Positions 1 through 5,485 of a stretch of 6,015 bases of DNA are shown one piece after another (within the stretch, counting starts at the first letter, position 1; every line of letters begins with the position of its first letter). The DNA comes from Rubrivivax sp. (GTDB lineage Bacteria; Pseudomonadota; Gammaproteobacteria; Burkholderiales; Burkholderiaceae_C), in assembly GCA_030693565.1 (NCBI GenBank), contig JAUYAJ010000111.1:1-6015 (forward strand). The letters are read 5' to 3'. A model generated the notes under the pieces. That model saw only the letters and a program-made list of their open reading frames with translations. It was not told where the DNA came from and did not search any database. Made by a program: the position numbers and the translations under genes.

Positions 1-2055
1 GCCGCTGGGCACGATGACGGTCTCGACCTTGGGCATCTCGTGGATGCGCATCATCGGGTAGGTGTGGAAGTTGTCCTGCTCGATGCGGCCATCCTTCAGC
101 GTGCATTCGCCGTACAGCGCCGCCGTCAGACCGTAGACGAAGGAGCCCTCGACCTGGGCTTCGATCTGCTGCGGGTTGACGGCGTGGCCGCAGTCGGTGG
201 CGGCGACGATGCGGTGCACCTTGAGCACGCCGTCGGTGCTGACCGAGACTTCGGCGCAAGCGGCCACGTAGCTGCCGAAGCCATGGGTTTGTGCCAGGCC
301 GCGGAATACCTTCTGGCCGCCGACGTCGGGCGCCGGCTTGCCCCAGCCGGCGCGTTCGGCGGCGGCGTTCAGCACCGCCAGGTGCTTGGGGTGTTTGCTC
401 ATCAGCTTGCGCCGCAGCGCCAGCGGGTCCTGGCCGGTGGCGTGGGCGATCTCGTCGATGAAGGACTCAAGGTAGATCGCGTTCTGGTTCAGGTTGACGC
501 CGCGCCAGAAGCCCGGCGGCACCGAGGGGTTGCGCATGGCGTGGTCGATCAGCAGCGCCGGGAAGCTGTAGCCGATGGCGGCCTCGGGCCCGCTGGCGTT
601 GAGGCCTTGGAACACCACCGGGTCGCGGCCGTCGCGGATGTTCTGCGGGAAGATGCCGGCCAGGATCGACTGCCCGGAGATGCGCATGTGCAGCCCGGTG
701 ATCTCGCCTTGCGCGTCCAGGCCGGCGCTGAGCTTGCACTGCGTGACGGGGTGGAACAGGCCGTGCAGCATGTCTTCCTCGCGCGACCACATCAGCTTGA
801 CCGGCGTGCCCGGGAACTGCCTGGCGATCGCCACCGCCTGGCGCACCCAGTCGTGCACCGCGCCGCGGCGGCCGAAGCCACCGCCCAGAGCGATCTTGTA
901 GACCTCGCATTGGGCCGGCGGCAGGCCGGCGGCTTCGGCGGCGGCGGCGAGCGCGGCCTCGCCGTTCTGCGTCGGCGTCCAGACTTCGCAGCGCTCGGGC
1001 GTCCAGCGCGCCGTCGCGTTCATGGTCTCCATCGTGGCGTGGTTCTGGTGCGGGTAGGAATACACCGCTTCGAGCTTGCGCGGCGCGGCGGCGATCGCTT
1101 CGCGCGCATTGCCGTTCTGGTTGCCGACCACCGCGTCCGTGGCGTCCAGCCCGGCCTTCATCGTCGCGGCGAAGCTGGCGCTGGAGGCGTTGGCGTGGGG
1201 GCCGTTGTCCCATTCGATCGGCAGCGCGTCGAGCGCGGTCTTCGCATGCCACCAGGTGTCGGCGACGACGGCGACCGCGCTGTCGTTGACGCGCACCACC
1301 CGCTTGACGCCGGGCCGTGACGCCACGGCAGCGGCGTCGAAGCTTTTGAGCTTGCCGCCGAACACCGGGCAGTCGCGGATGGCGGCGTTGAGCAGGCCGG
1401 GCATCTGCAGGTCGCTGCCGTAGACCAGCGCGCCGGTGGTTTTCTCCACCGTGTCCAGCCGCGCCAGCCGCTTGCCCACCAGCTTCCAGGTCGACGGGTC
1501 TTTCAGCGCCACCTCGGTCGGCGGCGTCAGCTGGGCCGCCGCCGCTGCCACCTTGCCGTAGCTGGTGCTGCGTCCGCTGGCGGCGTGCGTGATGCGGCTG
1601 CTGGCAGCGCTGCATTCGGCGGCCGGCACCTTCCATTCGGCGGCCGCGGCCTGCACCAGCAAGGTCCGCGCGGCCGCCCCGCCTTTGCGCACGTAGTCGT
1701 GCGACTCGCGGATGCCGCGGCTGCCGCCGGTGGAAAAATTGCCCCAGGCGCGGTTGCGCGCCAGGTTCTGGCCCGGGGTCGGGTATTCGGTCGTGACCTT
1801 GGACCAGTCGCATTCCAGCTCTTCGGCCACCAACTGGGCCAGCCCGGTCAGCGAGCCCTGGCCCATCTCCGAGCGCGCGATGCGGATGATCACCCGGTCA
1901 TCGGGCTGGACGACGACCCAGGCATTGATCTCGCGCGTTGCAGCCTGGGCCGCCAGCGGGATGTGAAAGCCCAGCACCAGCGAGCCGGCAGCGGCGCTGC
2001 CGAGGAACTCGCGCCGCGACAGCGTGGCGCCCAGCGCCTGCAGGGCGGCGCTCAT
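1..2055 (-). CDS. Molybdopterin-binding large subunit of a xanthine dehydrogenase/isoquinoline 1-oxidoreductase-type hydroxylase (C-terminus beyond window)
   Basis: Catalytic molybdenum-cofactor subunit of a molybdenum hydroxylase, a family that hydroxylates N-heteroaromatics or oxidises aldehydes using water. I read 685 uninterrupted codons from ATG at 2055 to the window edge. Relatives of the single-chain IorB type are about 720-750 residues, so the end is missing, including the stretch where the family's catalytic Glu (GxGE motif) lies. Residues 13-30 form a twin-arginine signal (SRREFLG followed by a hydrophobic Ala/Leu stretch), so the folded enzyme is probably exported to the periplasm. 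The hammerhead domain lies at about 205-285, the glycine-rich cofactor motif GGGFGRR at 391-397, and PPGFWRGVNLNQNA at 513-526. The start overlaps the small-subunit stop as ATGA, and GGAG (2065-2062) sits 6 nt upstream. No FAD subunit is visible, so electrons probably pass to a cytochrome or the respiratory chain, as in IorAB-type enzymes. The family call is firm. The substrate is unknown. Confidence 0.93.
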   Translation of the reverse strand, partial: MSAALQALGATLSRREFLGSAAAGSLVLGFHIPLAAQAATREINAWVVVQPDDRVIIRIARSEMGQGSLTGLAQLVAEELECDWSKVTTEYPTPGQNLARNRAWGNFSTGGSRGIRESHDYVRKGGAAARTLLVQAAAAEWKVPAAECSAASSRITHAASGRSTSYGKVAAAAAQLTPPTEVALKDPSTWKLVGKRLARLDTVEKTTGALVYGSDLQMPGLLNAAIRDCPVFGGKLKSFDAAAVASRPGVKRVVRVNDSAVAVVADTWWHAKTALDALPIEWDNGPHANASSASFAATMKAGLDATDAVVGNQNGNAREAIAAAPRKLEAVYSYPHQNHATMETMNATARWTPERCEVWTPTQNGEAALAAAAEAAGLPPAQCEVYKIALGGGFGRRGAVHDWVRQAVAIARQFPGTPVKLMWSREEDMLHGLFHPVTQCKLSAGLDAQGEITGLHMRISGQSILAGIFPQNIRDGRDPVVFQGLNASGPEAAIGYSFPALLIDHAMRNPSVPPGFWRGVNLNQNAIYLESFIDEIAHATGQDPLALRRKLMSKHPKHLAVLNAAAERAGWGKPAPDVGGQKVFRGLAQTHGFGSYVAACAEVSVSTDGVLKVHRIVAATDCGHAVNPQQIEAQVEGSFVYGLTAALYGECTLKDGRIEQDNFHTYPMMRIHEMPKVETVIVPSG
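2052..2055 (-). other. ATGA stop/start overlap joining the two hydroxylase subunits
   Basis: On the minus strand ATGA at 2055-2052 contains both the ATG of the large subunit and the TGA of the [2Fe-2S] subunit. This arrangement usually means translation of the second gene depends on ribosomes ending the first. GGAG at 2065-2062 serves as the internal ribosome-binding site. Confidence 0.9.
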
Positions 2056-2555
2056 GTCAGGCTCCGGGTGACGTGCACGATGTCCAGGCCGGCCGTGCGC
2101 GCGTCGCCGCCCCTGGCGACGACGTGGATCGCCGCCCGCACCCGGTTGTAGGTGCCGCAGCGGCAGATGTTGGTCATCGCGGCGTCGATGTCGGCGTCGG
2201 TCGGCCGCGGCTTGTCTTTCAGGAGCGCGGCGGCGGCCATGATCATGCCGCTCTGGCAGTAGCCGCACTGCGGCACGTCGAGCGCGGCCCAGGCTTTCTG
2301 CACCGGGTGCGAGCCGTCCTTGGACAGGCCTTCGATGGTGACGATCTTGGCGCTGGCCGGCACGCTGGACAGCGGCCGCACGCAGGATCGTGTCGGCACG
2401 CCGTCGATGTGCACGGTGCAGGCGCCGCACTGGGCGATGCCGCAGCCGTACTTGGTGCCGGTCAGCCCGAGCTGTTCGCGCAATACCCAGAGCAAAGGTG
2501 TGTCGGCCTCGATGTCGACATCGCGAACCTGACCGTTGACGTTCAATTGGGCCAT
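2052..2555 (-). CDS. [2Fe-2S] small subunit of the molybdenum hydroxylase (IorA/CoxS-type)
   Basis: Electron-transfer subunit of 167 residues that carries electrons from the molybdenum site of the partner encoded directly downstream. Both family clusters are complete. The plant-ferredoxin-type N-terminal cluster is CGIAQCGAC followed by a distal Cys (C38, C43, C46, C58). The C-terminal helical cluster is CGYC plus CRC (C97, C100, C131, C133). Length is slightly above the usual 150-160 because of a tail of about 20 residues after the last helix. There is no signal peptide. In this family the small subunit is usually carried to the periplasm bound to the Tat-tagged large subunit, and that fits here. 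ATG at 2555 is supported by AGGAG at 2566-2562, 6 nt upstream, and by the conserved start of the ferredoxin domain. Its stop overlaps the large-subunit start by 4 nt, implying translational coupling and a fixed subunit ratio. Confidence 0.95.
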   Translation of the reverse strand: MAQLNVNGQVRDVDIEADTPLLWVLREQLGLTGTKYGCGIAQCGACTVHIDGVPTRSCVRPLSSVPASAKIVTIEGLSKDGSHPVQKAWAALDVPQCGYCQSGMIMAAAALLKDKPRPTDADIDAAMTNICRCGTYNRVRAAIHVVARGGDARTAGLDIVHVTRSLT

Positions 2556-2665
2556 TGGCTGCTCCTGGGGGCGTGACAGAGGAGGCGATGATGCGCGGGC
2601 CCAGTGCCCTTGTCTTGCGCTCGGCTATCGGCTGCGGCGCGCCAGCAACAGTGCCGCCGCGGCCG
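2556..2665. other. 110-bp gap between the regulator gene and the hydroxylase genes
   Basis: No gene is visible. The flanking genes are both on the minus strand. A 6-bp inverted repeat (GCGGCG 2634-2639, CGCCGC 2655-2660) follows the regulator stop but has a 15-nt loop and no U-tract, so I do not call it a terminator. I found no convincing -35/-10 pair. The hydroxylase genes could be read through from the regulator or have their own weak promoter here. Confidence 0.5.
2562..2566 (-). promoter_or_regulatory. Ribosome-binding site of the [2Fe-2S] subunit gene
   Basis: AGGAG on the minus strand, 6 nt before the ATG at 2555. It fixes the start codon. Confidence 0.75.
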
Positions 2666-3571
2666 TCATTTCCACAGCGCCAGCATCAGTTCCCGCAGCA
2701 GCGCCACCGACTGGTCAACCAGGGGGCCGCGCGGCCGCTGGGTCGAGGTGGCGATCCACAAGGTGGAGGTCAAACCGTGGTCGCCGATCGGGCGCGCGCT
2801 GAAGTCGAGCTCGCGGCCGCGGGTGCGGATCGCCTTCAGCGACAGCACAGCGTGCAGCGGGTGCCGCTCCACCAGGTCGAGGATGGCCGGCACGCTTTCA
2901 ATTTCGAGTGCCACCCGCGGCTTGTGGCCGGCGCCGGCCAGCGCGGTTTCCAGCAGCATGCGGATCGAGTGCGGCCGGCTCGGGATCACCAGTTCGCGCT
3001 CGGCCACTTCGGCCAGCGTGACCGGCGCACCGACCAGCGGGCCGCTGTCGCCGGGTTGTCGCGCCGTCACCAGGTACAGCGCTTCGTCCAGCACCGGCAG
3101 CAGGTCGATGGTGCTCGCCGGGTTGACGTTGTAGACCACGGCGCAGTCGACGCGCCCCAGCACCAGCCATTCGAGCACGTAGGTCGACAAGCCTTCGACC
3201 ATGGTCAGCGCGGCTTTCGGGAAGCGCTCGCGGAAGGCGTCGACCAGAGGGCCGGTGAGAGCGCGGCTGACGCTGGGCGGCACGCCGATGGCGACATGGC
3301 CGGAGGCCGCGCCGCGATGGTCTTCCAGGTCCTGGCGCGCGCGGTCGACCTGCTGCAGGATGCCCCGGCCATGGGCGAGCAGGCGCTTGCCGGCCTCGGT
3401 GAGGGTGATGCCGCGGCCGTTGCGGTTGAACAGCGGCTGGTGCAACTCGACTTCGAGCGCGCGGATCTGCCGGCTCAGCGCCGGCTGCGCCACCGCCAGG
3501 TAAGCCGATGCGCGGGTGAAGCTGCCCAGTTCGGCGACACGCACGAAATAGTCGAGCTGCTTGAAGTCCAT
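2666..3571 (-). CDS. LysR-type transcriptional regulator, probable regulator of the divergent meta-cleavage operon
   Basis: Cytoplasmic DNA-binding regulator of 301 residues, the normal length for the family. The N-terminal winged helix-turn-helix is at about 2-60, with the recognition segment around residues 18-37 (GSFTRASAYLAVAQPALSRQI). A linker helix runs at about 60-88, and the type-2 periplasmic-binding-fold effector domain at about 91-295. It contains GVPPSVSR (96-103), a segment that in LysR proteins borders the effector pocket. The gene faces away from the plus-strand ModA-like/ligJ/ligK genes across 161 bp, the classic layout for a LysR protein that controls its divergent neighbour and itself. 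A LysR protein, PmdR, is known to control the protocatechuate 4,5-cleavage operon in Comamonas, and this could be its counterpart, but orthology is not established here. It may also control the hydroxylase genes that follow on its own strand. No clear Shine-Dalgarno sequence precedes ATG 3571, and no other in-frame start looks better. Confidence 0.95.
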   Translation of the reverse strand: MDFKQLDYFVRVAELGSFTRASAYLAVAQPALSRQIRALEVELHQPLFNRNGRGITLTEAGKRLLAHGRGILQQVDRARQDLEDHRGAASGHVAIGVPPSVSRALTGPLVDAFRERFPKAALTMVEGLSTYVLEWLVLGRVDCAVVYNVNPASTIDLLPVLDEALYLVTARQPGDSGPLVGAPVTLAEVAERELVIPSRPHSIRMLLETALAGAGHKPRVALEIESVPAILDLVERHPLHAVLSLKAIRTRGRELDFSARPIGDHGLTSTLWIATSTQRPRGPLVDQSVALLRELMLALWK

Positions 3572-3574
3572 GCG

Positions 3575-3587
3575 GGCATGTTATGCC
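3575..3587. promoter_or_regulatory. Inverted repeat just upstream of the LysR start codon
   Basis: A perfect 5-bp dyad, GGCAT-GTT-ATGCC, begins 4 bp upstream of the regulator's ATG and occupies the place where a Shine-Dalgarno sequence would be expected. Its position fits an autoregulatory operator or a translation-control hairpin. Short dyads also arise by chance, so this is tentative. Confidence 0.35.
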
Positions 3588-3607
3588 GTTTCGGCCTGAC
3601 AGCTAGT

Positions 3608-3635
3608 GTCGAACTCGACTTGATGCATGGCTCAA
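3608..3635. promoter_or_regulatory. Tandem dyads upstream of the catabolic promoter (candidate LysR operator)
   Basis: GTCGA-AC-TCGAC (3608-3619) is followed directly by TTGA-N8-TCAA (3620-3635). The second dyad overlaps the candidate -35 element of the plus-strand promoter. An activator bound at the first dyad would lie near -45, a usual place for LysR contact with RNA polymerase. The match is by geometry only. Confidence 0.35.
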
Positions 3636-3648
3636 GCGTGCCCAGAAT
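3620..3648 (+). promoter_or_regulatory. Candidate sigma70-type promoter of the ModA-like/ligJ/ligK operon
   Basis: TTGATG (3620-3625) and CAGAAT (3643-3648) match the -35 and -10 consensus at four of six bases each, with the ideal 17-bp spacer. Transcription would begin near 3655, giving a leader of roughly 78 nt before the chosen ATG at 3733. Both hexamers are imperfect, as expected for a promoter that needs an activator. Confidence 0.4.
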
Positions 3649-3675
3649 GTATTTTCCCCAGTCTTGCCCGGAGAA
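3647..3675 (-). promoter_or_regulatory. Weak candidate promoter of the LysR gene
   Basis: On the minus strand TTCTCC (3675-3670) and TACATT (3652-3647) are separated by 17 bp and match the consensus at three and four of six bases. The -10 overlaps that of the opposing candidate promoter, so the two would compete for polymerase. The match is weak and may be chance. Confidence 0.2.
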
Positions 3676-3721
3676 CCTGGCTTCCGATGTCCAACCCTGC
3701 TTCCCATGCCCGCCAGCCGGC

Positions 3722-3727
3722 GAGGTG
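3722..3727 (+). promoter_or_regulatory. Ribosome-binding site that decides the ModA-like start
   Basis: GAGGTG lies 5 nt before ATG 3733. The earlier in-frame ATGs at 3664 and 3706 lack a comparable site, and the residues they would add are not domain-like. Confidence 0.6.
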
Positions 3728-3732
3728 CTGAC

Positions 3733-4458
3733 ATGACGGCAATCACCGGCATCTCGTCGATGGCCACGCGCCAGCTGCTGGCCGAGCTCGGCGCCGCCTA
3801 TGCGCAGCGCAGCGGCGTGCCGGTGGTGATCGAGGCCGTTGGTGGCGTCGACGCCGCCCGGCGCGTGCAGGCCGGCGAGGTCTTCGACGTCGTCGTGCTG
3901 GCGTCGGACGCGCTCGAGCGCCTGCTCGCCTCGGGCCATCTGCTGCCGGGCAGCCGGGTCGACCTGGTGCACTCGCCGGTCGCGATCGCGGTGCGCGCCG
4001 GCGCGCCGCATCCGCGCGTCGACTCGGAAGACGCGCTGCGCCAGGCGCTGCTGGCGGCGCGCAGCATCAGCTACTCGACCGGGCCCAGCGGCAACCACCT
4101 GGGCAAGCTCTTCGAGCGCTGGGGCTTGAGCGAGCAGCTCAAGGACAAGACCGTGCTGGCGCCGCCCGGCGTGCCGGTGGGCAGCCTGGTTGCGCGCGGC
4201 GAGGTCGAGCTCGGTTTCCAGCAGCTCAGCGAGCTGATGCACCTGGAAGGCATCGAAGTCGTCGGCACGCTGCCGGCGGCGGTTCAATACATCACGACGT
4301 TTTCGGCCGCCGTTGGCGCCGCCTCGGCGCAGGCCGACGCGGTGCGCGCGCTGCTCGACTTCATGGCCTCGCCGCAGGCGAGCGACGCCAAGCGCCGCCA
4401 GGGCATGACGCCGGCCGGAACGGCAACCGACACAGTGCGAGGAGACAGACAAGCATGA
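3733..4458 (+). CDS. ModA-like type-2 substrate-binding-fold protein without signal peptide, function unknown
   Basis: This 241-residue protein resembles the binding protein of molybdate ABC transporters (ModA, SBP_bac_11-type fold). The first lobe holds GISSMATRQLLAELGAAY (6-23), then VQAGEVFDVVVLAS (45-58), matching the family pattern of a binding loop followed by a D-[VI]-[VF] strand. LVHSPVAIAVRAG (78-90) resembles the hinge region. The second lobe holds SISYSTGPSGNHLGKLFERWGL (111-132) and GEVELGFQQLSEL (156-168). Unlike transport ModA, the domain begins at residue 3 and has no hydrophobic signal or lipobox. Extending to the upstream ATG at 3664 adds only a Pro/Arg-rich segment. It is therefore probably cytosolic. 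No ModB or ModC permease genes are adjacent. Its stop overlaps the ligJ start by 4 nt, so it is coupled to the pathway enzymes. Possible roles are a pathway tautomerase or isomerase, an intermediate-binding protein, or a sensor. None is shown by the sequence. Family call firm, function open. Confidence 0.88.
   Translation: MTAITGISSMATRQLLAELGAAYAQRSGVPVVIEAVGGVDAARRVQAGEVFDVVVLASDALERLLASGHLLPGSRVDLVHSPVAIAVRAGAPHPRVDSEDALRQALLAARSISYSTGPSGNHLGKLFERWGLSEQLKDKTVLAPPGVPVGSLVARGEVELGFQQLSELMHLEGIEVVGTLPAAVQYITTFSAAVGAASAQADAVRALLDFMASPQASDAKRRQGMTPAGTATDTVRGDRQA
4439..4444 (+). promoter_or_regulatory. Ribosome-binding site of ligJ, inside the preceding gene
   Basis: GAGGAG lies 10 nt before ATG 4455, within the last codons of the ModA-like gene. 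The strong match and the ATGA overlap at 4455-4458 together fix the ligJ start. Confidence 0.75.
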
Positions 4459-5483
4459 TCATCGACTGCCACGGCCACTACACGACGGCGCCCAAGGCGC
4501 TGGAGAACTGGCGCAACCAGCAGATCGCCGGCATCAAGGACCCCGCGGCCAAGCCCCGCGTGGCCGACCTGAAGATCAGCGACGACGAGTTGCGCGAGTC
4601 GATCCAGACCAACCAGCTGCGCCTGATGAAGGAGCGCGGCCTGGACCTGACGATCTTCAGCCCGCGCGCCAGCTTCATGGCCCACCACATCGGCGACTTC
4701 GAGGTCAGCAGCACCTGGGCGGCGATCTGCAACGAGCTGTGCTACCGCGTCAGCCAGCTGTTCCCTGACCATTTCATCCCGGCGGCGATGCTGCCGCAAA
4801 GCCCGGGCGTCGACCCGGCCAGCTGCATCCCCGAGCTGGTCAAATGCGTCGAGCAATACGGCAACGTGGCGATCAACCTGAACCCCGACCCGTCGGGCGG
4901 CCACTGGACCAGCCCGCCGCTGAGCGACCGCCACTGGTACCCGGTCTACGAAAAGATGGTCGAGTACGACATCCCGGCGATGGTGCATGTCAGCACCAGC
5001 TGCAATGCCTGCTTCCACACCACTGGGGCGCATTACCTGAATGCCGACACCACGGCCTTCATGCAGTGCCTGACCAGCGACCTGTTCAAGGAATTCCCGA
5101 CGCTGCGCTTCATCGTGCCGCATGGCGGCGGCGCCGTGCCCTACCACTGGGGGCGTTTCCGCGGCCTGGCGCAGGAGCTCAAGAAGCCGCTGCTGCAAGA
5201 CCACTTGCTGAACAACATCTTCTTCGACACCTGCGTCTACCACCAGCCCGGCATCGACCTGCTGACCACCGTGATCCCGGTCAAGAACATTCTGTTCGCC
5301 AGCGAGATGATCGGCGCCGTGCGCGGCATCGACCCCGAGACCGGCCAGTATTTCGACGACACCAAGCGCTACATCGAAGCGTCGACGCTGCTCTCGGCGC
5401 CGCAGAAACAGCAGATCTACGAAGGCAACGCGCGCCGCGTCTACCCGCGGCTCGACGCTGCACTCAAAGCCAAAGGACAGTGA
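4455..5483 (+). CDS. ligJ: 4-oxalomesaconate hydratase (LigJ/PmdE type, amidohydrolase superfamily)
   Basis: Cytosolic zinc enzyme of the protocatechuate 4,5-cleavage and gallate pathways. It adds water to the 4-oxalomesaconate-derived keto acid to give 4-carboxy-4-hydroxy-2-oxoadipate. The 342-residue length is normal for LigJ. It shows the amidohydrolase barrel: metal-binding HGH at the end of strand 1 (H6, H8), H178 in MVHVS, H223 in VPHGGGA, and E284 in FASEM. Numbering of H6, H8, H178 and E284 agrees with what I recall for the characterised Sphingobium LigJ, where E284 is the catalytic acid/base studied by mutation. The strand-8 residue is Glu, where the related decarboxylases (ACMSD type, COG2159) carry Asp, and this separates the hydratase from those relatives. 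It is unrelated to GalB, the analogous Pseudomonas hydratase. It follows the ModA-like gene with an ATGA overlap and precedes the aldolase gene by 2 bp, so product passes straight to the next enzyme in the operon. Confidence 0.95.
   Translation: MIIDCHGHYTTAPKALENWRNQQIAGIKDPAAKPRVADLKISDDELRESIQTNQLRLMKERGLDLTIFSPRASFMAHHIGDFEVSSTWAAICNELCYRVSQLFPDHFIPAAMLPQSPGVDPASCIPELVKCVEQYGNVAINLNPDPSGGHWTSPPLSDRHWYPVYEKMVEYDIPAMVHVSTSCNACFHTTGAHYLNADTTAFMQCLTSDLFKEFPTLRFIVPHGGGAVPYHWGRFRGLAQELKKPLLQDHLLNNIFFDTCVYHQPGIDLLTTVIPVKNILFASEMIGAVRGIDPETGQYFDDTKRYIEASTLLSAPQKQQIYEGNARRVYPRLDAALKAKGQ
5472..5477 (+). promoter_or_regulatory. Ribosome-binding site of ligK
   Basis: AAAGGA lies 8 nt before ATG 5486 and inside the last codons of ligJ, with a stop-to-start gap of only 2 bp. 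Confidence 0.65.
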
Positions 5484-5485
5484 CC

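Larger units (their letters stand above)
3572..3732. promoter_or_regulatory. Divergent control region between the LysR gene and the meta-cleavage operon
   Basis: This 161-bp non-coding stretch must hold the promoters for both directions. It is visibly less GC-rich than the genes around it, especially at 3601-3665. It contains a cluster of short inverted repeats on the regulator side: GGCAT-3-ATGCC (3575-3587), GCCG-3-CGGC (3585-3595), GACA-5-TGTC (3598-3610), GTCGA-2-TCGAC (3608-3619) and TTGA-8-TCAA (3620-3635). LysR proteins bind interrupted dyads in such regions. None of these five dyads is an exact T-N11-A LysR box, so the operator cannot be pinned down by eye. Confidence 0.7.

Noticed and set aside
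40..1320. Long open frame (426 codons) on the plus strand
   Set aside because: It is antisense to the molybdopterin subunit. Its translation is Arg/Ala/Val/His-rich with no domain, a typical artefact of GC-rich codon bias, while the opposite strand encodes recognisable family motifs throughout.
467..1813. 448-codon open frame on the minus strand, same strand as the hydroxylase subunit but shifted frame
   Set aside because: Its product is Arg/Gln/Ala-rich with no motif. The true frame runs uninterrupted from 2055 to 1, so there is also no need to invoke a frameshift.
2634..2660. Possible terminator after the LysR gene
   Set aside because: The stem is 6 bp with a 15-nt loop and no U-tract. 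Such stems are common by chance in DNA this GC-rich.
3580..3585. CATAAC on the minus strand as a -10 for a leaderless LysR transcript
   Set aside because: No -35-like hexamer is present at 16-18 bp spacing. The match alone is too weak.
3664..3732. N-terminal extension of the ModA-like protein as an export signal
   Set aside because: The added 23 residues contain two Arg but no hydrophobic core, lipobox or cleavage site. GAGGTG at 3722-3727 favours the later start.
2555..3736. 393-codon plus-strand open frame across the LysR gene
   Set aside because: It is antisense to the complete LysR protein and has low-complexity composition without domains.
3475..4452. 325-codon minus-strand open frame across the ModA-like gene and control region
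   Set aside because: It is a shadow frame. The plus strand has a ribosome-binding site, family motifs and coupling to ligJ.
4284..5243. 319-codon minus-strand open frame across ligJ
   Set aside because: It is antisense to ligJ, whose active-site residues are all in place. The product is Val/Ala/Arg/Asp-rich noise.
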